A stretch of 64,000 nucleotides of DNA from Gillisella terrae (GTDB lineage Bacteria > Pseudomonadota > Alphaproteobacteria > Rhizobiales > Rhizobiaceae). Shown here in pieces: positions 37,034 to 45,890 of this stretch; the first letter of the stretch is position 1; each line of letters begins with the position of its first letter. The position numbers and the translations under genes are program-made. The stretch covers positions 1 through 64,000 of the forward strand of contig NZ_SSOA01000012.1 of the NCBI RefSeq assembly GCF_004801395.1, given 5' to 3'. The notes below the pieces were generated by a model. It had not been told where the DNA came from and did not search any database. It was given only the letters and a program-made list of their open reading frames with translations.

Positions 37034-38353
37034 TTACTTCTTCGGATAACCCGCCTTCTTCATCTCACGTTCGGTCAGGCTCTGGGCATTTTTCAAAGCC
37101 TGATCCACCGTGCTCTGGCCAGCAAGAGCTGCCGAGAATTGCTGGCCAACGGCGGTGCCGATGCCCTGAAATTCCGGGATCGCCACATATTGCACGCCCT
37201 CGTAAGGCACGGGCTTGACGGTCGGATGCTTGGGGTCTGCCGAGTTGATGCTGTCCAGCGTCATTTTGGCAAAAGGGGCAGCCTTTTGATAATCAGCATT
37301 GGCATAGAGCGAAGTGCGCGTGCCCGGAGGAACGTTGGCCCAGCCGTCTTTCTCAGCCACCAGCTTCAAATAATCCTTGCTGGTTGCCCAGGCGATGAAC
37401 TTTTCAGCGGCTTCGACCTTTTTGGAGCCAGCGGGGATGGCGAGGTTCCACGACCACAGCCAGTTGCCGCGCTTGCCAAGACCGTTATCAGGAGCCAAAG
37501 CAAAGCCGACCTGATCAGCAACCTTGGATTCCTTCGGGTTGGTCACGAAGGATGCTGCCACGGTGGCATCAATCCACATGCCGCATTTGCCGGTCTGGAA
37601 CAGGGCGAGGTTTTCGTTAAAGCCGTTGGAGGATGCGCCGGGAGGGCCGTCTTTCTTCATCAGATCGACGTAGAACTGAAGGGTCTTTTTCCACTCGGGC
37701 GTATCGAACTGCGGTTTCCAGTTTTCATCAAACCAGCGTGCGCCAAAGGAATTGGACATGGCGGTCAGGAACGCCATGTTCTCGCCCCAGCCAGCCTTGC
37801 CGCGCAAGCAGATGCCATAGACTTCCTTGGATTTATCGGTGATCTTGTCGGCGGCCTGCTTGATGAAATCCCACGTTGGGGCGTCCGGCATTTTCAGGCC
37901 TGCTTTTTCAAACAGATCCTTGCGATACATCACCATCGAGCTTTCGCCATAGAAAGGTGCTGCATAAAGCTTGCCATTGACCGTGAGGCCAGAGCGGATT
38001 GGCGGCAGAAGATCGTCCACATCATAAGCTTTGTCGGCACTCAATTTGTCCAGCGGGGCCAGCCAGCCCTGCTTGCCCCAGATGGGGGCTTCATAGATGC
38101 CGATGGTCATCACGTCATATTGGCCGCCCTTGGTGGCGACATCAGTGGTCACTTTCTGGCGCAGAACATTTTCTTCCAGTGTCACCCATTTCACGTCAAT
38201 GCCCGGGTTCTTCTTGGTGAAATCATCCGTCAGCTTTTGCATACGGATCATGTCGCCGTTGTTCACTGTGGCGATGGTGAGCGTTTCGGCTCTCGCCACG
38301 CCCGCGATGGCCAAAACCGAGCACGCGCCCAGCAGAATAGCTTTCAATGTCAT
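37034..38353 (-). CDS. smoE: Polyol-binding periplasmic protein SmoE
   Basis: A 439-residue extracellular solute-binding protein (family 1). The signal peptide is about 22 residues, ending GVARA. The start at 38353 follows GGGAGGAAGAT, the best ribosome site. AAPFYGESSMVMYRKDLFEK (about residue 110) and GKCGMWIDATVAASFV are typical of mannitol/sorbitol/arabitol-binding proteins. It delivers polyols to SmoFG-K. It is the first gene of an eight-gene operon ending with the FGGY kinase; the 38354-38669 region should hold the operon promoter. Confidence 0.95.
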   Translation of the reverse strand: MTLKAILLGACSVLAIAGVARAETLTIATVNNGDMIRMQKLTDDFTKKNPGIDVKWVTLEENVLRQKVTTDVATKGGQYDVMTIGIYEAPIWGKQGWLAPLDKLSADKAYDVDDLLPPIRSGLTVNGKLYAAPFYGESSMVMYRKDLFEKAGLKMPDAPTWDFIKQAADKITDKSKEVYGICLRGKAGWGENMAFLTAMSNSFGARWFDENWKPQFDTPEWKKTLQFYVDLMKKDGPPGASSNGFNENLALFQTGKCGMWIDATVAASFVTNPKESKVADQVGFALAPDNGLGKRGNWLWSWNLAIPAGSKKVEAAEKFIAWATSKDYLKLVAEKDGWANVPPGTRTSLYANADYQKAAPFAKMTLDSINSADPKHPTVKPVPYEGVQYVAIPEFQGIGTAVGQQFSAALAGQSTVDQALKNAQSLTEREMKKAGYPKK

Positions 38354-38669
38354 ATCTTCCTCCCAGAAGAAAAAAGGCAATTCAATCAACCGATACCGCA
38401 CGATCCTCATCGCGCTTTTCCTGAGCGTTCGCCTTGCCTGAAATGAGCAATCGCCTCGTCAGTGGGCAAATACTCACTTATTGCGCAAAAATGTCAACCG
38501 CAATTCGCTGCTGCGGTGCCGAAGAGCTGTTTAAGATGTTGTTAAACAATCACGAATTTACGCGGGCACGAATTTACGCGGCAAAGCGGATCGTCCATGC
38601 GAAAGTCCCGCATGGTCTGGCAACGCCAGTTTCAAGCAAAGTCTCTGGTTTACACGCGGTTGAGCAAAT

Positions 38670-40616
38670 GTGATCAGGGAAAAGGGCGGAACAGGTGTGA
38701 GCAAAGTGCAGGCGGCAGTGCAGGCCTATCAGGCGGGCCATCTCGATGAAGCCCTCAAAACGGCGCAGGCTGTGCCCAGCAAAAATCGTGCGGAACACGC
38801 CATGGCCCAGGCTTTGATTGGCAATATATATGCCAAACGCGGCGATGCCTTGGGGGCTGCATTGGCTTTTGAACAGGCGGCAGCAGGCAATCCCGCACAG
38901 GCTTCTGTCTTTCTCAAACTGGCGGCAACCCTGTGCCAGCAGGCCAGCGCGATTGAGCCTTTGCGCCGCATTGGCCTGAAAGCAGCGCTTGCCAATCGCG
39001 ATGATGCCGAATTTGTGTTGAGCATGGCGCAGGTGGTGGTGGAGCCATGGGATGCGGCCGCGCGAAAGGCGGCGTGCAGTCTGGTGCCGTTTATGGATCG
39101 CAAAAGTGGTCCGGCGATGTTTTTTGCCGCCAATCTTTTGCAACTCCATGGCGAGCTGGAGGCGTTGGATGGCTTGCTGCGCGAGATTGAGCAGACGTTG
39201 GCAGATGACGTGGTGATTGAAGGTGTGCGCCTTGCCTCGGCCCATGTGCGGGCCGATTTTGCCACGATTTCGCGCCATCAGCAGATGATGCAAAATCTCG
39301 ATTCACCCTTCAACCGCGACGTGCTGGAGCGCGAAGATGCCCTGAATCGCCTGTTGTGGTGCGAGAATGAGGCGCTTTTGGCCTCTCCAAACCTGCAAAG
39401 CCGTTTTTTGGCGGCAAGCTATGCGCAACGCCCCAACACGCGGCGACGCTGCCGACCAAAAGGTGAAAGACTGCATATTGGCTATCTTTCCAGTGATTTT
39501 TCAGCCCATGCTACCATGATGCTGATGCTGGATGGCCTTGTGGCCCATGACCGGACGCGCTTTGATATCACCCTGTTTTGCCACACCGATGCCAAGGCCG
39601 CAGCCGCCCAAGCCCAGATGCCAGCGCTGTTGCAAAGCGAGATTGTCTCTGTGCGCGACCTCTCCGATGCCGATGCTGCGGCAGAAATTGACCGGCGAGG
39701 CGTTGATATTCTGGTCGATCTGAAAGGCCACACCCCCGGTGCGCGGTTGGGCATTGTCAACCTGTCCAGCGCGCCGATAAAAGCCACATGGCTTGGCTTT
39801 CCGGGCACGGTTGCCGGTGTTGATCTGGATTATGTGATCTCCGATCCCGTTGTCACGCCAGCCAGTTCCTCTGCTTTCTTTGGTGAAAAATTCTGCCGCC
39901 TGCCAGAAACCTATCAGCCCAACAGCACCTCAAGCCGACCCAAAGCGCGGCCTTTAAGCCGCAAGCAATATGGCCTGCCACAGGATGCATTTGTGTTTGC
40001 ATCCTTTAATGGCGTGCAAAAAATAAGCCCTCAGACTCTGGACTTATGGGCGCGCATTTTGCTGGCCGTGCCAGAAAGCCTGTTGTGGATCATGTGCTGG
40101 GATGCCTTTGCCAGAAAGAGTTTGCGCGCCGCGTTTCAAGCCCATGGTGTTGATCCCAAGCGGCTGCATTTTGCTGACAAGCAGGATTACGCTTTGCACG
40201 TCAACCGCCTGCCGCTGGCCGATCTTGCACTCGACAGTTTTCCTTACAACGGCCACACCACAACCTCCGATATGCTGTGGACTGGCCTGCCGGTGGTGAC
40301 CAAAAAGGGCAATTGCTTTGCAGCAAGAGTATCTGAAAGCCTGCTGCGCGCTATCGACCTTGGTGATCTGGTGGCGGAGGATGACGATGCGTTTGTGGCG
40401 CTGGCGGCACACTTGGCAACCAATCCTGCACAGTTGCAAGCAGTAAAGCAGCGGTTGGAGGAGCATCGTTTCAAAGCGCCGCTGTTTGACACCGATCGCT
40501 TCACGCGCCATCTGGAAACGGCCTATGAGATGATGGCGGAGCGGGCGCGGGCAGAGCTTACGCCTGATCATATGGATGTTCCGGCTTTGCCGCCAAGACA
40601 GACTCCATTTATGTGA
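38670..40616 (+). CDS. TPR protein with O-GlcNAc-transferase-like (GT41) domain
   Basis: A protein of about 648 residues. The first ~220 residues are helical repeats of TPR type. The C-terminal GT41/SPINDLY-like part begins LHIGYLSSDFSAHATMMLML, with the His that corresponds to a catalytic-site His in OGT. It continues with DILVDLKGHTPGARLGI, TWLGFPGTVAGVDLDYVI, FNGVQKISP with the UDP-binding Lys, and FPYNGHTTTSDMLWTGLPVV. Bacterial relatives glycosylate proteins such as flagellins or adhesins, or act in polysaccharide synthesis. The start is GTG at 38670 or, with AAGGGCGG upstream, GTG at 38697. Confidence 0.85.
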   Translation: MIREKGGTGVSKVQAAVQAYQAGHLDEALKTAQAVPSKNRAEHAMAQALIGNIYAKRGDALGAALAFEQAAAGNPAQASVFLKLAATLCQQASAIEPLRRIGLKAALANRDDAEFVLSMAQVVVEPWDAAARKAACSLVPFMDRKSGPAMFFAANLLQLHGELEALDGLLREIEQTLADDVVIEGVRLASAHVRADFATISRHQQMMQNLDSPFNRDVLEREDALNRLLWCENEALLASPNLQSRFLAASYAQRPNTRRRCRPKGERLHIGYLSSDFSAHATMMLMLDGLVAHDRTRFDITLFCHTDAKAAAAQAQMPALLQSEIVSVRDLSDADAAAEIDRRGVDILVDLKGHTPGARLGIVNLSSAPIKATWLGFPGTVAGVDLDYVISDPVVTPASSSAFFGEKFCRLPETYQPNSTSSRPKARPLSRKQYGLPQDAFVFASFNGVQKISPQTLDLWARILLAVPESLLWIMCWDAFARKSLRAAFQAHGVDPKRLHFADKQDYALHVNRLPLADLALDSFPYNGHTTTSDMLWTGLPVVTKKGNCFAARVSESLLRAIDLGDLVAEDDDAFVALAAHLATNPAQLQAVKQRLEEHRFKAPLFDTDRFTRHLETAYEMMAERARAELTPDHMDVPALPPRQTPFM

Positions 40617-40685
40617 AGATGATTGGCAAACGGCGTTGAGGCGTTTATCACACCCGCATCATCCTTCCTTTTGCCGAGGCCAGCC

Positions 40686-41693
40686 ATGAACAATCCCGTC
40701 ACCGTTGAAGTCACCCGTGGCAATCGTGTGGAAAGCCGTCATCGCGGCACAGTCGTGGTGGTTGATGGCGATGGCAAGATTGTGTTTTCCGCAGGCGACA
40801 TCGATGCGCTTACCTTTCCGCGCTCGGCCTGCAAGGCCATGCAGGCGCTGCCGCTGATTGAGAGCGGTGCGGCGGATGCTTTTGGCTTGAGTGATCAACA
40901 GCTGGCGCTGGCCTGCTCGTCACATTCCGGCGAGGATGAGCATGTGGCAACAGCGGCGGCCATGCTGGCCAAAGCGGGGCGCGATGAAACCGTGCTGGAA
41001 TGCGGCGCGCATTGGTCGTCCCACCAGCAAACATTGATTCATCAGGCCAGAACACTGGAAAAGCCAAATGCCCTGCATAACAATTGCTCCGGCAAGCATT
41101 GCGGCTTTATCTGCACGTGTGTCCATATGGGGTATGACCCCAAAGGCTATGTGGAATACGACCACCCTTTGCAGCAAGACATTCGCGACACCATGCAGAG
41201 CCTGACAGGTGCCGTGCTGGATCATGACACTTGCGGCACCGATGGCTGCTCCATTCCCACCTATGCCGTGCCGCTGAAGGCTTTGGCGCATGGCTTTGCC
41301 AAAATGGGCACGGGGCAGGGGCTTGCGCCCTTGCGCGCCAAAGCCTCCAAACGCCTGATGGATGCCTGCATGGCAGAGCCCTTCTATGTGGCTGGCACCA
41401 AACGCGCCTGCACAGCGATCATGCAGGCCGCACCCGGCAAAATCTTTGCCAAAACCGGAGCCGAAGGCGTGTTCTGCGCAGTCCTTCCCGAACAAGGCCT
41501 GTCCATTGCCGTGAAAGCCGAAGACGGAGCCACCCGCGCCGCTGAAGCCATGGTCACAGCATTGCTTTCCCGCTATTTCGAAAAGGACAGCACTGAACAT
41601 GCCGCCCTGATGGCCATGACCAACAAACCCATGCACAACTGGAACGGCCGCCATGTGGGCGATGTTCGGGTCACGGATGTGCTGTTTGGTTAA
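40686..41693 (+). CDS. L-asparaginase, Rhizobium etli type (class 3)
   Basis: A 335-residue protein of the ReAV-type asparaginase II family, unrelated to E. coli AnsA/AnsB and built on a serine beta-lactamase-like fold. FPRSACKAMQALPLIES (about residue 45) holds the Ser-x-x-Lys pair. NCSGKHCGF (about 134) and DTCGTDGCSIP (about 187) contain the Cys and Lys residues that bind zinc in the R. etli enzyme. It hydrolyses asparagine to aspartate and ammonia. The start at 40686 gives the normal family N-terminus. Its end overlaps the convergent DeoR gene by four bases. Confidence 0.9.
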   Translation: MNNPVTVEVTRGNRVESRHRGTVVVVDGDGKIVFSAGDIDALTFPRSACKAMQALPLIESGAADAFGLSDQQLALACSSHSGEDEHVATAAAMLAKAGRDETVLECGAHWSSHQQTLIHQARTLEKPNALHNNCSGKHCGFICTCVHMGYDPKGYVEYDHPLQQDIRDTMQSLTGAVLDHDTCGTDGCSIPTYAVPLKALAHGFAKMGTGQGLAPLRAKASKRLMDACMAEPFYVAGTKRACTAIMQAAPGKIFAKTGAEGVFCAVLPEQGLSIAVKAEDGATRAAEAMVTALLSRYFEKDSTEHAALMAMTNKPMHNWNGRHVGDVRVTDVLFG

Positions 41694-42442
41694 ATCAGCA
41701 TGATCTCGAGGCCCGTCTGCCGATAAGAGATCAGCCGTTCTTCGCCCACGTCTTTCACCATCACCCCAGACAGCCCGCTCAGCGGCACGATCTGACACGG
41801 CGAGAGCATGTCCAGTTTATCGGTGGTCAGGCAAAGCCAGGTTTCGGCGCTGATGGATGTGATCAGCCGTTTGATGGCGGCTTCTTCGGCGTCGCCGGTG
41901 GTGGCACCATGCTGGGGGTGCAGGGCGGTGGCACCGAGAAAAAACAAGTCTGGTCGCAGCCTTGCAATAGCTTCAGAAGCGAGTGCGCCCACCGCCACCA
42001 TGGAGTGACGATAGAGCCGCCCGCCAATCAGAATGACCTCAATGTCGCTGCGATTTTCCAGCTCCATGGCAATGGTTGGGCTGTGGGTCACAATGGTCAG
42101 GCCGACGTTTTGCGGCAGCAGCCGGGCTATTTCCGCATTTGTGGTGCCACCATCCAGAAAAATCATCTGCTGGGGCTGAATGAGCGTCACGGCCGCTGCT
42201 GCGAGAGCGCGCTTTTCGGCGGTGGCAAAGCTTTTGCGGGTCGAAAAATCTGGCAAATCCGGCGCGATCGGCAGCGCACCGCCATGCACACGACTTAAAA
42301 GTCCGGCGGCTGCCATATCGCGCATGTCGCGCCGGATTGTGTCCTCAGACACCTCAAGTTCAAGGGCGATATCCTTGGCCAGCACGCGGCCATCTCGCTG
42401 CAAGCGGGAGAGGATGAGGGATTTGCGTTGGCTGGTGAGCAT
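41690..42442 (-). CDS. DeoR-family transcriptional regulator
   Basis: A 250-residue regulator starting MLTSQRKSLILSRLQRDG; an ATG five codons upstream (42457) is also possible. The helix-turn-helix LEVSEDTIRRDMRDMAAAGL (about 28-47) and the adjoining RVHGGALP are hallmarks. The C-terminal sugar-phosphate sensor domain has IFLDGGTTNAEIARLLP and VILIGGRLYRHSMVAVG. It is divergent from the DUF4406 gene (132 bp apart) and may control it; control of the polyol operon is possible but unproved. Confidence 0.9.
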   Translation of the reverse strand: MLTSQRKSLILSRLQRDGRVLAKDIALELEVSEDTIRRDMRDMAAAGLLSRVHGGALPIAPDLPDFSTRKSFATAEKRALAAAAVTLIQPQQMIFLDGGTTNAEIARLLPQNVGLTIVTHSPTIAMELENRSDIEVILIGGRLYRHSMVAVGALASEAIARLRPDLFFLGATALHPQHGATTGDAEEAAIKRLITSISAETWLCLTTDKLDMLSPCQIVPLSGLSGVMVKDVGEERLISYRQTGLEIMLI

Positions 42443-42574
42443 TGCACGAAACCGCATGAAAATTTACGATAATGCATGAGTAAAAGAAAATGACTCGACT
42501 CTCAAGTGATTTCGTGCAGATTCACGCATGTCCGTGCATGGCCAAAGGGGGCATGCATATCTGAGGAGAGAGAA

Positions 42575-42931
42575 ATGCTGATTTTGATTGCGGGGCCTTA
42601 TCGTTCTGGCACGGGTGATGACCCGGTGAAAATGGCGGCCAACCTGAAGGCGCTGGAAGCGCCATCCTATGCCTTGTTCAAGGCGGGGCATGTACCGATG
42701 ATTGGCGAATGGGTGGCACTGCCGGTGTGGAATGCAGCCGGCGGGCAGACCATTGGTGATGACCTTTACGAGGAAATTTTCCATCCGGTTGCCCATCGCC
42801 TGTTGCAATTATGCGAAGGGGTTCTGCGCTTGCCCGGCGCTTCCAAGGGTGCCGACAATGATGTGAAAATCGCCACTGAGCGCGGCATTCCGGTGTGGTA
42901 CGCGCTCAGTGATGTGCCGGGCGTGGCATAA
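42575..42931 (+). CDS. DUF4406 protein (nucleoside 2-deoxyribosyltransferase-like fold)
   Basis: A 118-residue protein. LILIAGPYRSGTGDDPVKM at the N-terminus is the nucleotide-like binding loop of the DUF4406/Nuc_deoxyrib_tr group, and GVLRLPGASKGADNDVKIA matches the acidic active-site region of that fold. GAGGAGAGAGAA precedes the ATG. No enzyme activity can be assigned. Divergence from a DeoR regulator suggests a role in nucleoside or sugar-phosphate metabolism. It is followed 8 bp later by a convergent gene. Confidence 0.82.
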   Translation: MLILIAGPYRSGTGDDPVKMAANLKALEAPSYALFKAGHVPMIGEWVALPVWNAAGGQTIGDDLYEEIFHPVAHRLLQLCEGVLRLPGASKGADNDVKIATERGIPVWYALSDVPGVA

Positions 42932-42939
42932 CGCCCCTG

Positions 42940-43557
42940 TTACATCGGCGGCTCAACGCCGTTTTTGCCCACCACCACGCGCCCGCTGGTCAGGCTGCCA
43001 TCAGCCGCTTTTTGGGAGGGCACAAACACGGTGGCACCGGGCTTGAGGTCTGCTTCCGTTGCCGGGGCTGTGGTCACAATCGGCGTACTATCGGCAATGG
43101 AAATGACCTTTTCGCCGCCTTTATAGGTGAGGGTGAGGCTGTGGCCATTGACCGATTTTACGGCTTTGGCAACGGTTGCATTGGTCATGGTGCTGTTGGG
43201 CTGCAAATCCCAGGCGTAGCTGCCTTCGCCGGTGCCCTTCATGGCGGCCGGGAAAATCAGCACTTCCACCGCTCCGTTTTTGCCGTCCGCGGTGGGAATG
43301 GAGGTGACGCCAACAAAATCGCCGGGCTTGATGGCATCCACCGATGATTTGGCAAGGCTGGACGGTTTCCAGCCTTGTTTCAGCTTGATTGTCGCGGTGT
43401 CGCCCTCGCGGGTTTTGACCACAAGGGTCGAGCCTTTAAAACTCTCGATCTTGCCGCGCACGCGCACATTATCTGCCGCATGGGCGGCGATGCCGGTGCT
43501 TAAAGCCAGGAAGCCGGTGACGAGAAGAGAGGAGGTCCGTTTCAAACGTGAGGTCAT
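42940..43557 (-). CDS. Exported protein, DUF5666-like
   Basis: A 205-residue secreted protein. The signal peptide covers about residues 1-29 (MTSRLKRTSSLLV start, ending AAHAA). The mature part is made of two similar beta-rich halves: VRGKIESFKGSTLVVKTREG and VKSVNGHSLTLTYKGGEKVI, each followed by a Val/Ser-rich strand, which fits the small OB-like DUF5666 fold. It ends VVVGKNGVEPPM. The start at 43557 is chosen for the signal peptide; the frame extends further upstream. No function is known. Confidence 0.75.
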   Translation of the reverse strand: MTSRLKRTSSLLVTGFLALSTGIAAHAADNVRVRGKIESFKGSTLVVKTREGDTATIKLKQGWKPSSLAKSSVDAIKPGDFVGVTSIPTADGKNGAVEVLIFPAAMKGTGEGSYAWDLQPNSTMTNATVAKAVKSVNGHSLTLTYKGGEKVISIADSTPIVTTAPATEADLKPGATVFVPSQKAADGSLTSGRVVVGKNGVEPPM

Positions 43558-43668
43558 GACAATGTTTCCTGTTTTGGCACCACCATCATGACAGCACCAG
43601 TTATGGAGAAACATCGAAATCGCCACCAAAATTTCAAGGCCGAACACGCAATGGTGAGCGGCGGATCA

Positions 43669-44178
43669 TTATCTGAGTGTTAGCCTGAAAATATGCTGCG
43701 GCCCGGATTTGCCGCCCAGATAGAGCTGGCCGGTATCTTCCCATCCACCGGCTCTGTAGAGGTGAATGGCTGCGAGGTTGCGGCAATTGACCGTCAAGAA
43801 CACATGCCGGGCCTGATAACGGCTGCACAAATAGGATTTGAGCTTTGCCATCACGGCCTTGCCATAACCCCGCCCTTGAAATTGAGCGCCAACGAGCATG
43901 CCCCGCAGGCCCAGATCATTGGGCTCAAAGCCGCAGGCGTCGAGAGGTGCCGTGCTGATTTTGCTTTTATAATCCCGATCAATCTTGAAAAAGGCGACAG
44001 CTTCGCCCGCCACGGTACCGACGTGAAAATCCACGGTTGGGTCCGTCTCACCGATCATCTGGTCAATCGGGGCAACAAACTGGCTCTGTTCCGGCAGCAG
44101 GGCCAGATGTAACACGGGCATGGTCTCGCCCTTTGAAAGGGGCGAGAGCTGAAGGTCTGAAGATGTGTTCGCTGGCAT
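43669..44178 (-). CDS. GNAT-family N-acetyltransferase
   Basis: A 169-residue acetyltransferase. The acetyl-CoA loop is QFQGRGYGKAVMAKL (motif A, about residue 98), preceded by the LRGMLVGAQ strand. NCRNLAAIHLYRAGGWEDTG is motif B with the usual Asn and Tyr. The acceptor substrate is unknown. It begins 6 bp after the GST stop, so the two form a unit. Confidence 0.85.
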   Translation of the reverse strand: MPANTSSDLQLSPLSKGETMPVLHLALLPEQSQFVAPIDQMIGETDPTVDFHVGTVAGEAVAFFKIDRDYKSKISTAPLDACGFEPNDLGLRGMLVGAQFQGRGYGKAVMAKLKSYLCSRYQARHVFLTVNCRNLAAIHLYRAGGWEDTGQLYLGGKSGPQHIFRLTLR

Positions 44179-44184
44179 AGGTCA

Positions 44185-44841
44185 TCACTTTTCGGCAGCC
44201 CGTGTCGCCCACATGGTCTTGAACGCGGGGCGGCTCTGGCAGCGCTCCAGCCATGCCTTGAGATTGGGGTTGGCGTCCAGAAGCGGCGCATAGGGTTGGG
44301 CATAACGCACAATCTCGGCCAGATTGATATCGGCAACGGTGAAGCGATCCGACACCGTAAATTCGTTTTTGGCAAAATGATTTTCAAGCACAGCAATCGG
44401 GCGTTTCAAAAGCCGGGCAGCGGCAGCGGCTTCGCTCTTGCCTGCTTCACTGTCCAGACGGCCATCGGCAGCAATGCGTGAGATTTTCAGCGCGTTGCTC
44501 TCGATTTCGGTTGCGGCAAACAGCGCCCATTGCATCATCAACGCATCTTCTTCCAAATCCTTCGGCCCCATTTCGCCGCCATATTGCTTGGCGAGATAAA
44601 GGGTGATGGCCAGCGATTCAAACAGCACCAAGCCGTCATCTTCAAGAGCGGGAATGGCCCCAAACGGGTTTACGGCCAAAAAGGCGGGCGATTGGGTGTT
44701 GATCGGCGCATCTGCCGCCAGCGGATTGTCCAGCTTGCCCGCCTGAATGACCGGCACATGCTCATAGGCCAGCTCCAGCTCCTCCGTTAGCCACAAAACC
44801 CGAGTGGCGCGCGACTTATAGCAGCCGTAAATTTTCAACAT
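44185..44841 (-). CDS. Glutathione S-transferase
   Basis: A 218-residue GST. The N-terminal thioredoxin-like domain starts MLKIYGCYKSRATRVLWLTE and has NPFGAIPALEDDGLVLFESL with the cis-Pro and the Glu-Ser that hold glutathione. The C-terminal helical domain contains FTVADINLAEIV, the N-capping box. The Ser/Arg near the N-terminus fits beta/theta-like bacterial GSTs. The start at 44841 is the normal family N-terminus. It is the first gene of the GST-GNAT pair. Confidence 0.9.
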   Translation of the reverse strand: MLKIYGCYKSRATRVLWLTEELELAYEHVPVIQAGKLDNPLAADAPINTQSPAFLAVNPFGAIPALEDDGLVLFESLAITLYLAKQYGGEMGPKDLEEDALMMQWALFAATEIESNALKISRIAADGRLDSEAGKSEAAAAARLLKRPIAVLENHFAKNEFTVSDRFTVADINLAEIVRYAQPYAPLLDANPNLKAWLERCQSRPAFKTMWATRAAEK

Positions 44842-45105
44842 GGTGCTCTCCCAAGAGTGATCCTGTTCGGGCAGGTTAGCGCTATCGCGGGGCCTTTGGA
44901 AGCACGGGATTGACATCAAAATGCATTTGCCACTATCAATCTTGAAAGGGTCAGCAGTTCACCCAGGCGTTACCGCTCGGCTTTGAGAGCTAAACCTGCA
45001 TAGATGATTTTCAACGGCTAGCTTTGGCGTCCGCTTGGAAAGCCGGTAACCTCCAGCATGGCATTGGACGCTTATCGAAGGGCAAGTCCCTTACGGAGGA
45101 AAGCT

Positions 45106-45645
45106 ATGTCGCGCACCATCCATCCCTTTCATGCCGCCGATATTTCGGCTCTGGCCAAGCTGATCACGCGGGAGCTGGAAAAAGCTCCGGAAAAGCCGGG
45201 CCATGTGCAGATGTTGAATATTCTGTCCCGCTCGGTCGGTTATCGCAATTTTCAGCATTTTCGCGCTTCCAGCACGGCCCAGAGCCGGTTGCTGACGCTT
45301 GCACCCCAGGTGCAAAATGTCGATTTCCGGCTGGTTGAAGCGGTGTTGCGCTGCTTTGATGATGCCGGTGTGCTGTTGCGCTGGCCGTCAAAAACCTCGC
45401 ACCAGCGTTTAAGCCTGTGGCGGCTGTGGGCGGGTTTTCCGGCCGAGTGTGACCTTTTGGAAAGCGCGGTCAATGCGCAATTGAAAGCCCTGAATGGCTT
45501 TGGTGATCATGTGCTTTTGCGTCGCGAAATGGTCAACAACAGGCTGCTGTCGCGCTCAACCGATTGCCGTCTTTATCGCCGCGTTGAGCAACGCCCGCCG
45601 CCAGAGGCGCTGGCGCTGTTGGCACGAGTAAAGGCACCGCGGTAA
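45106..45645 (+). CDS. DUF2087 domain protein
   Basis: A 179-residue protein. The C-terminal part (about 80-165) has VLLRWPSKTSHQRLSLWRLW and then ECDLLESAVNAQLKALNGFG and NRLLSRSTDCRLYRRVEQ. This is DUF2087, which is often attached to ArsR or LysR-like regulators and thought to bind nucleic acid or metal. The N-terminal ~75 residues look helical and lack a recognised HTH. CGGAGGAAAGCT precedes the ATG. Function unknown. Confidence 0.78.
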   Translation: MSRTIHPFHAADISALAKLITRELEKAPEKPGHVQMLNILSRSVGYRNFQHFRASSTAQSRLLTLAPQVQNVDFRLVEAVLRCFDDAGVLLRWPSKTSHQRLSLWRLWAGFPAECDLLESAVNAQLKALNGFGDHVLLRREMVNNRLLSRSTDCRLYRRVEQRPPPEALALLARVKAPR

Positions 45646-45734
45646 CGGGCAGAGCCGGGCAGGCCGCGGCATGACACCGCTCAGCCTGCCGCGGCGTTCG
45701 GTTGCGCTCAACCGTGCACGGGCAAAAAGAATGG

Positions 45735-45880
45735 CCCCTCCCCACCCTCCCCACAAGGGGGAGGGAGTCTGTCGCATCCCGCGCCAGCGCATGAGTTCTC
45801 ACCACAAATCATTCAGAAGCACGAACTGAACGACGTATTCGAGGTGCTACCTCCCCCTTGTGGGGAGGGTTGGGGAGGGG
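45735..45880. repeat. Inverted pair of GC-rich repeats (type 1) downstream of ggt
   Basis: 45735-45766 and 45851-45880 are inverted copies with CCCTCCCCACAAGGGGGAG. They match the pair between betB and betA. The pair lies between the convergent DUF2087 and ggt genes and could terminate both. Confidence 0.85.
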
Positions 45881-45890
45881 TTCTTCACGC

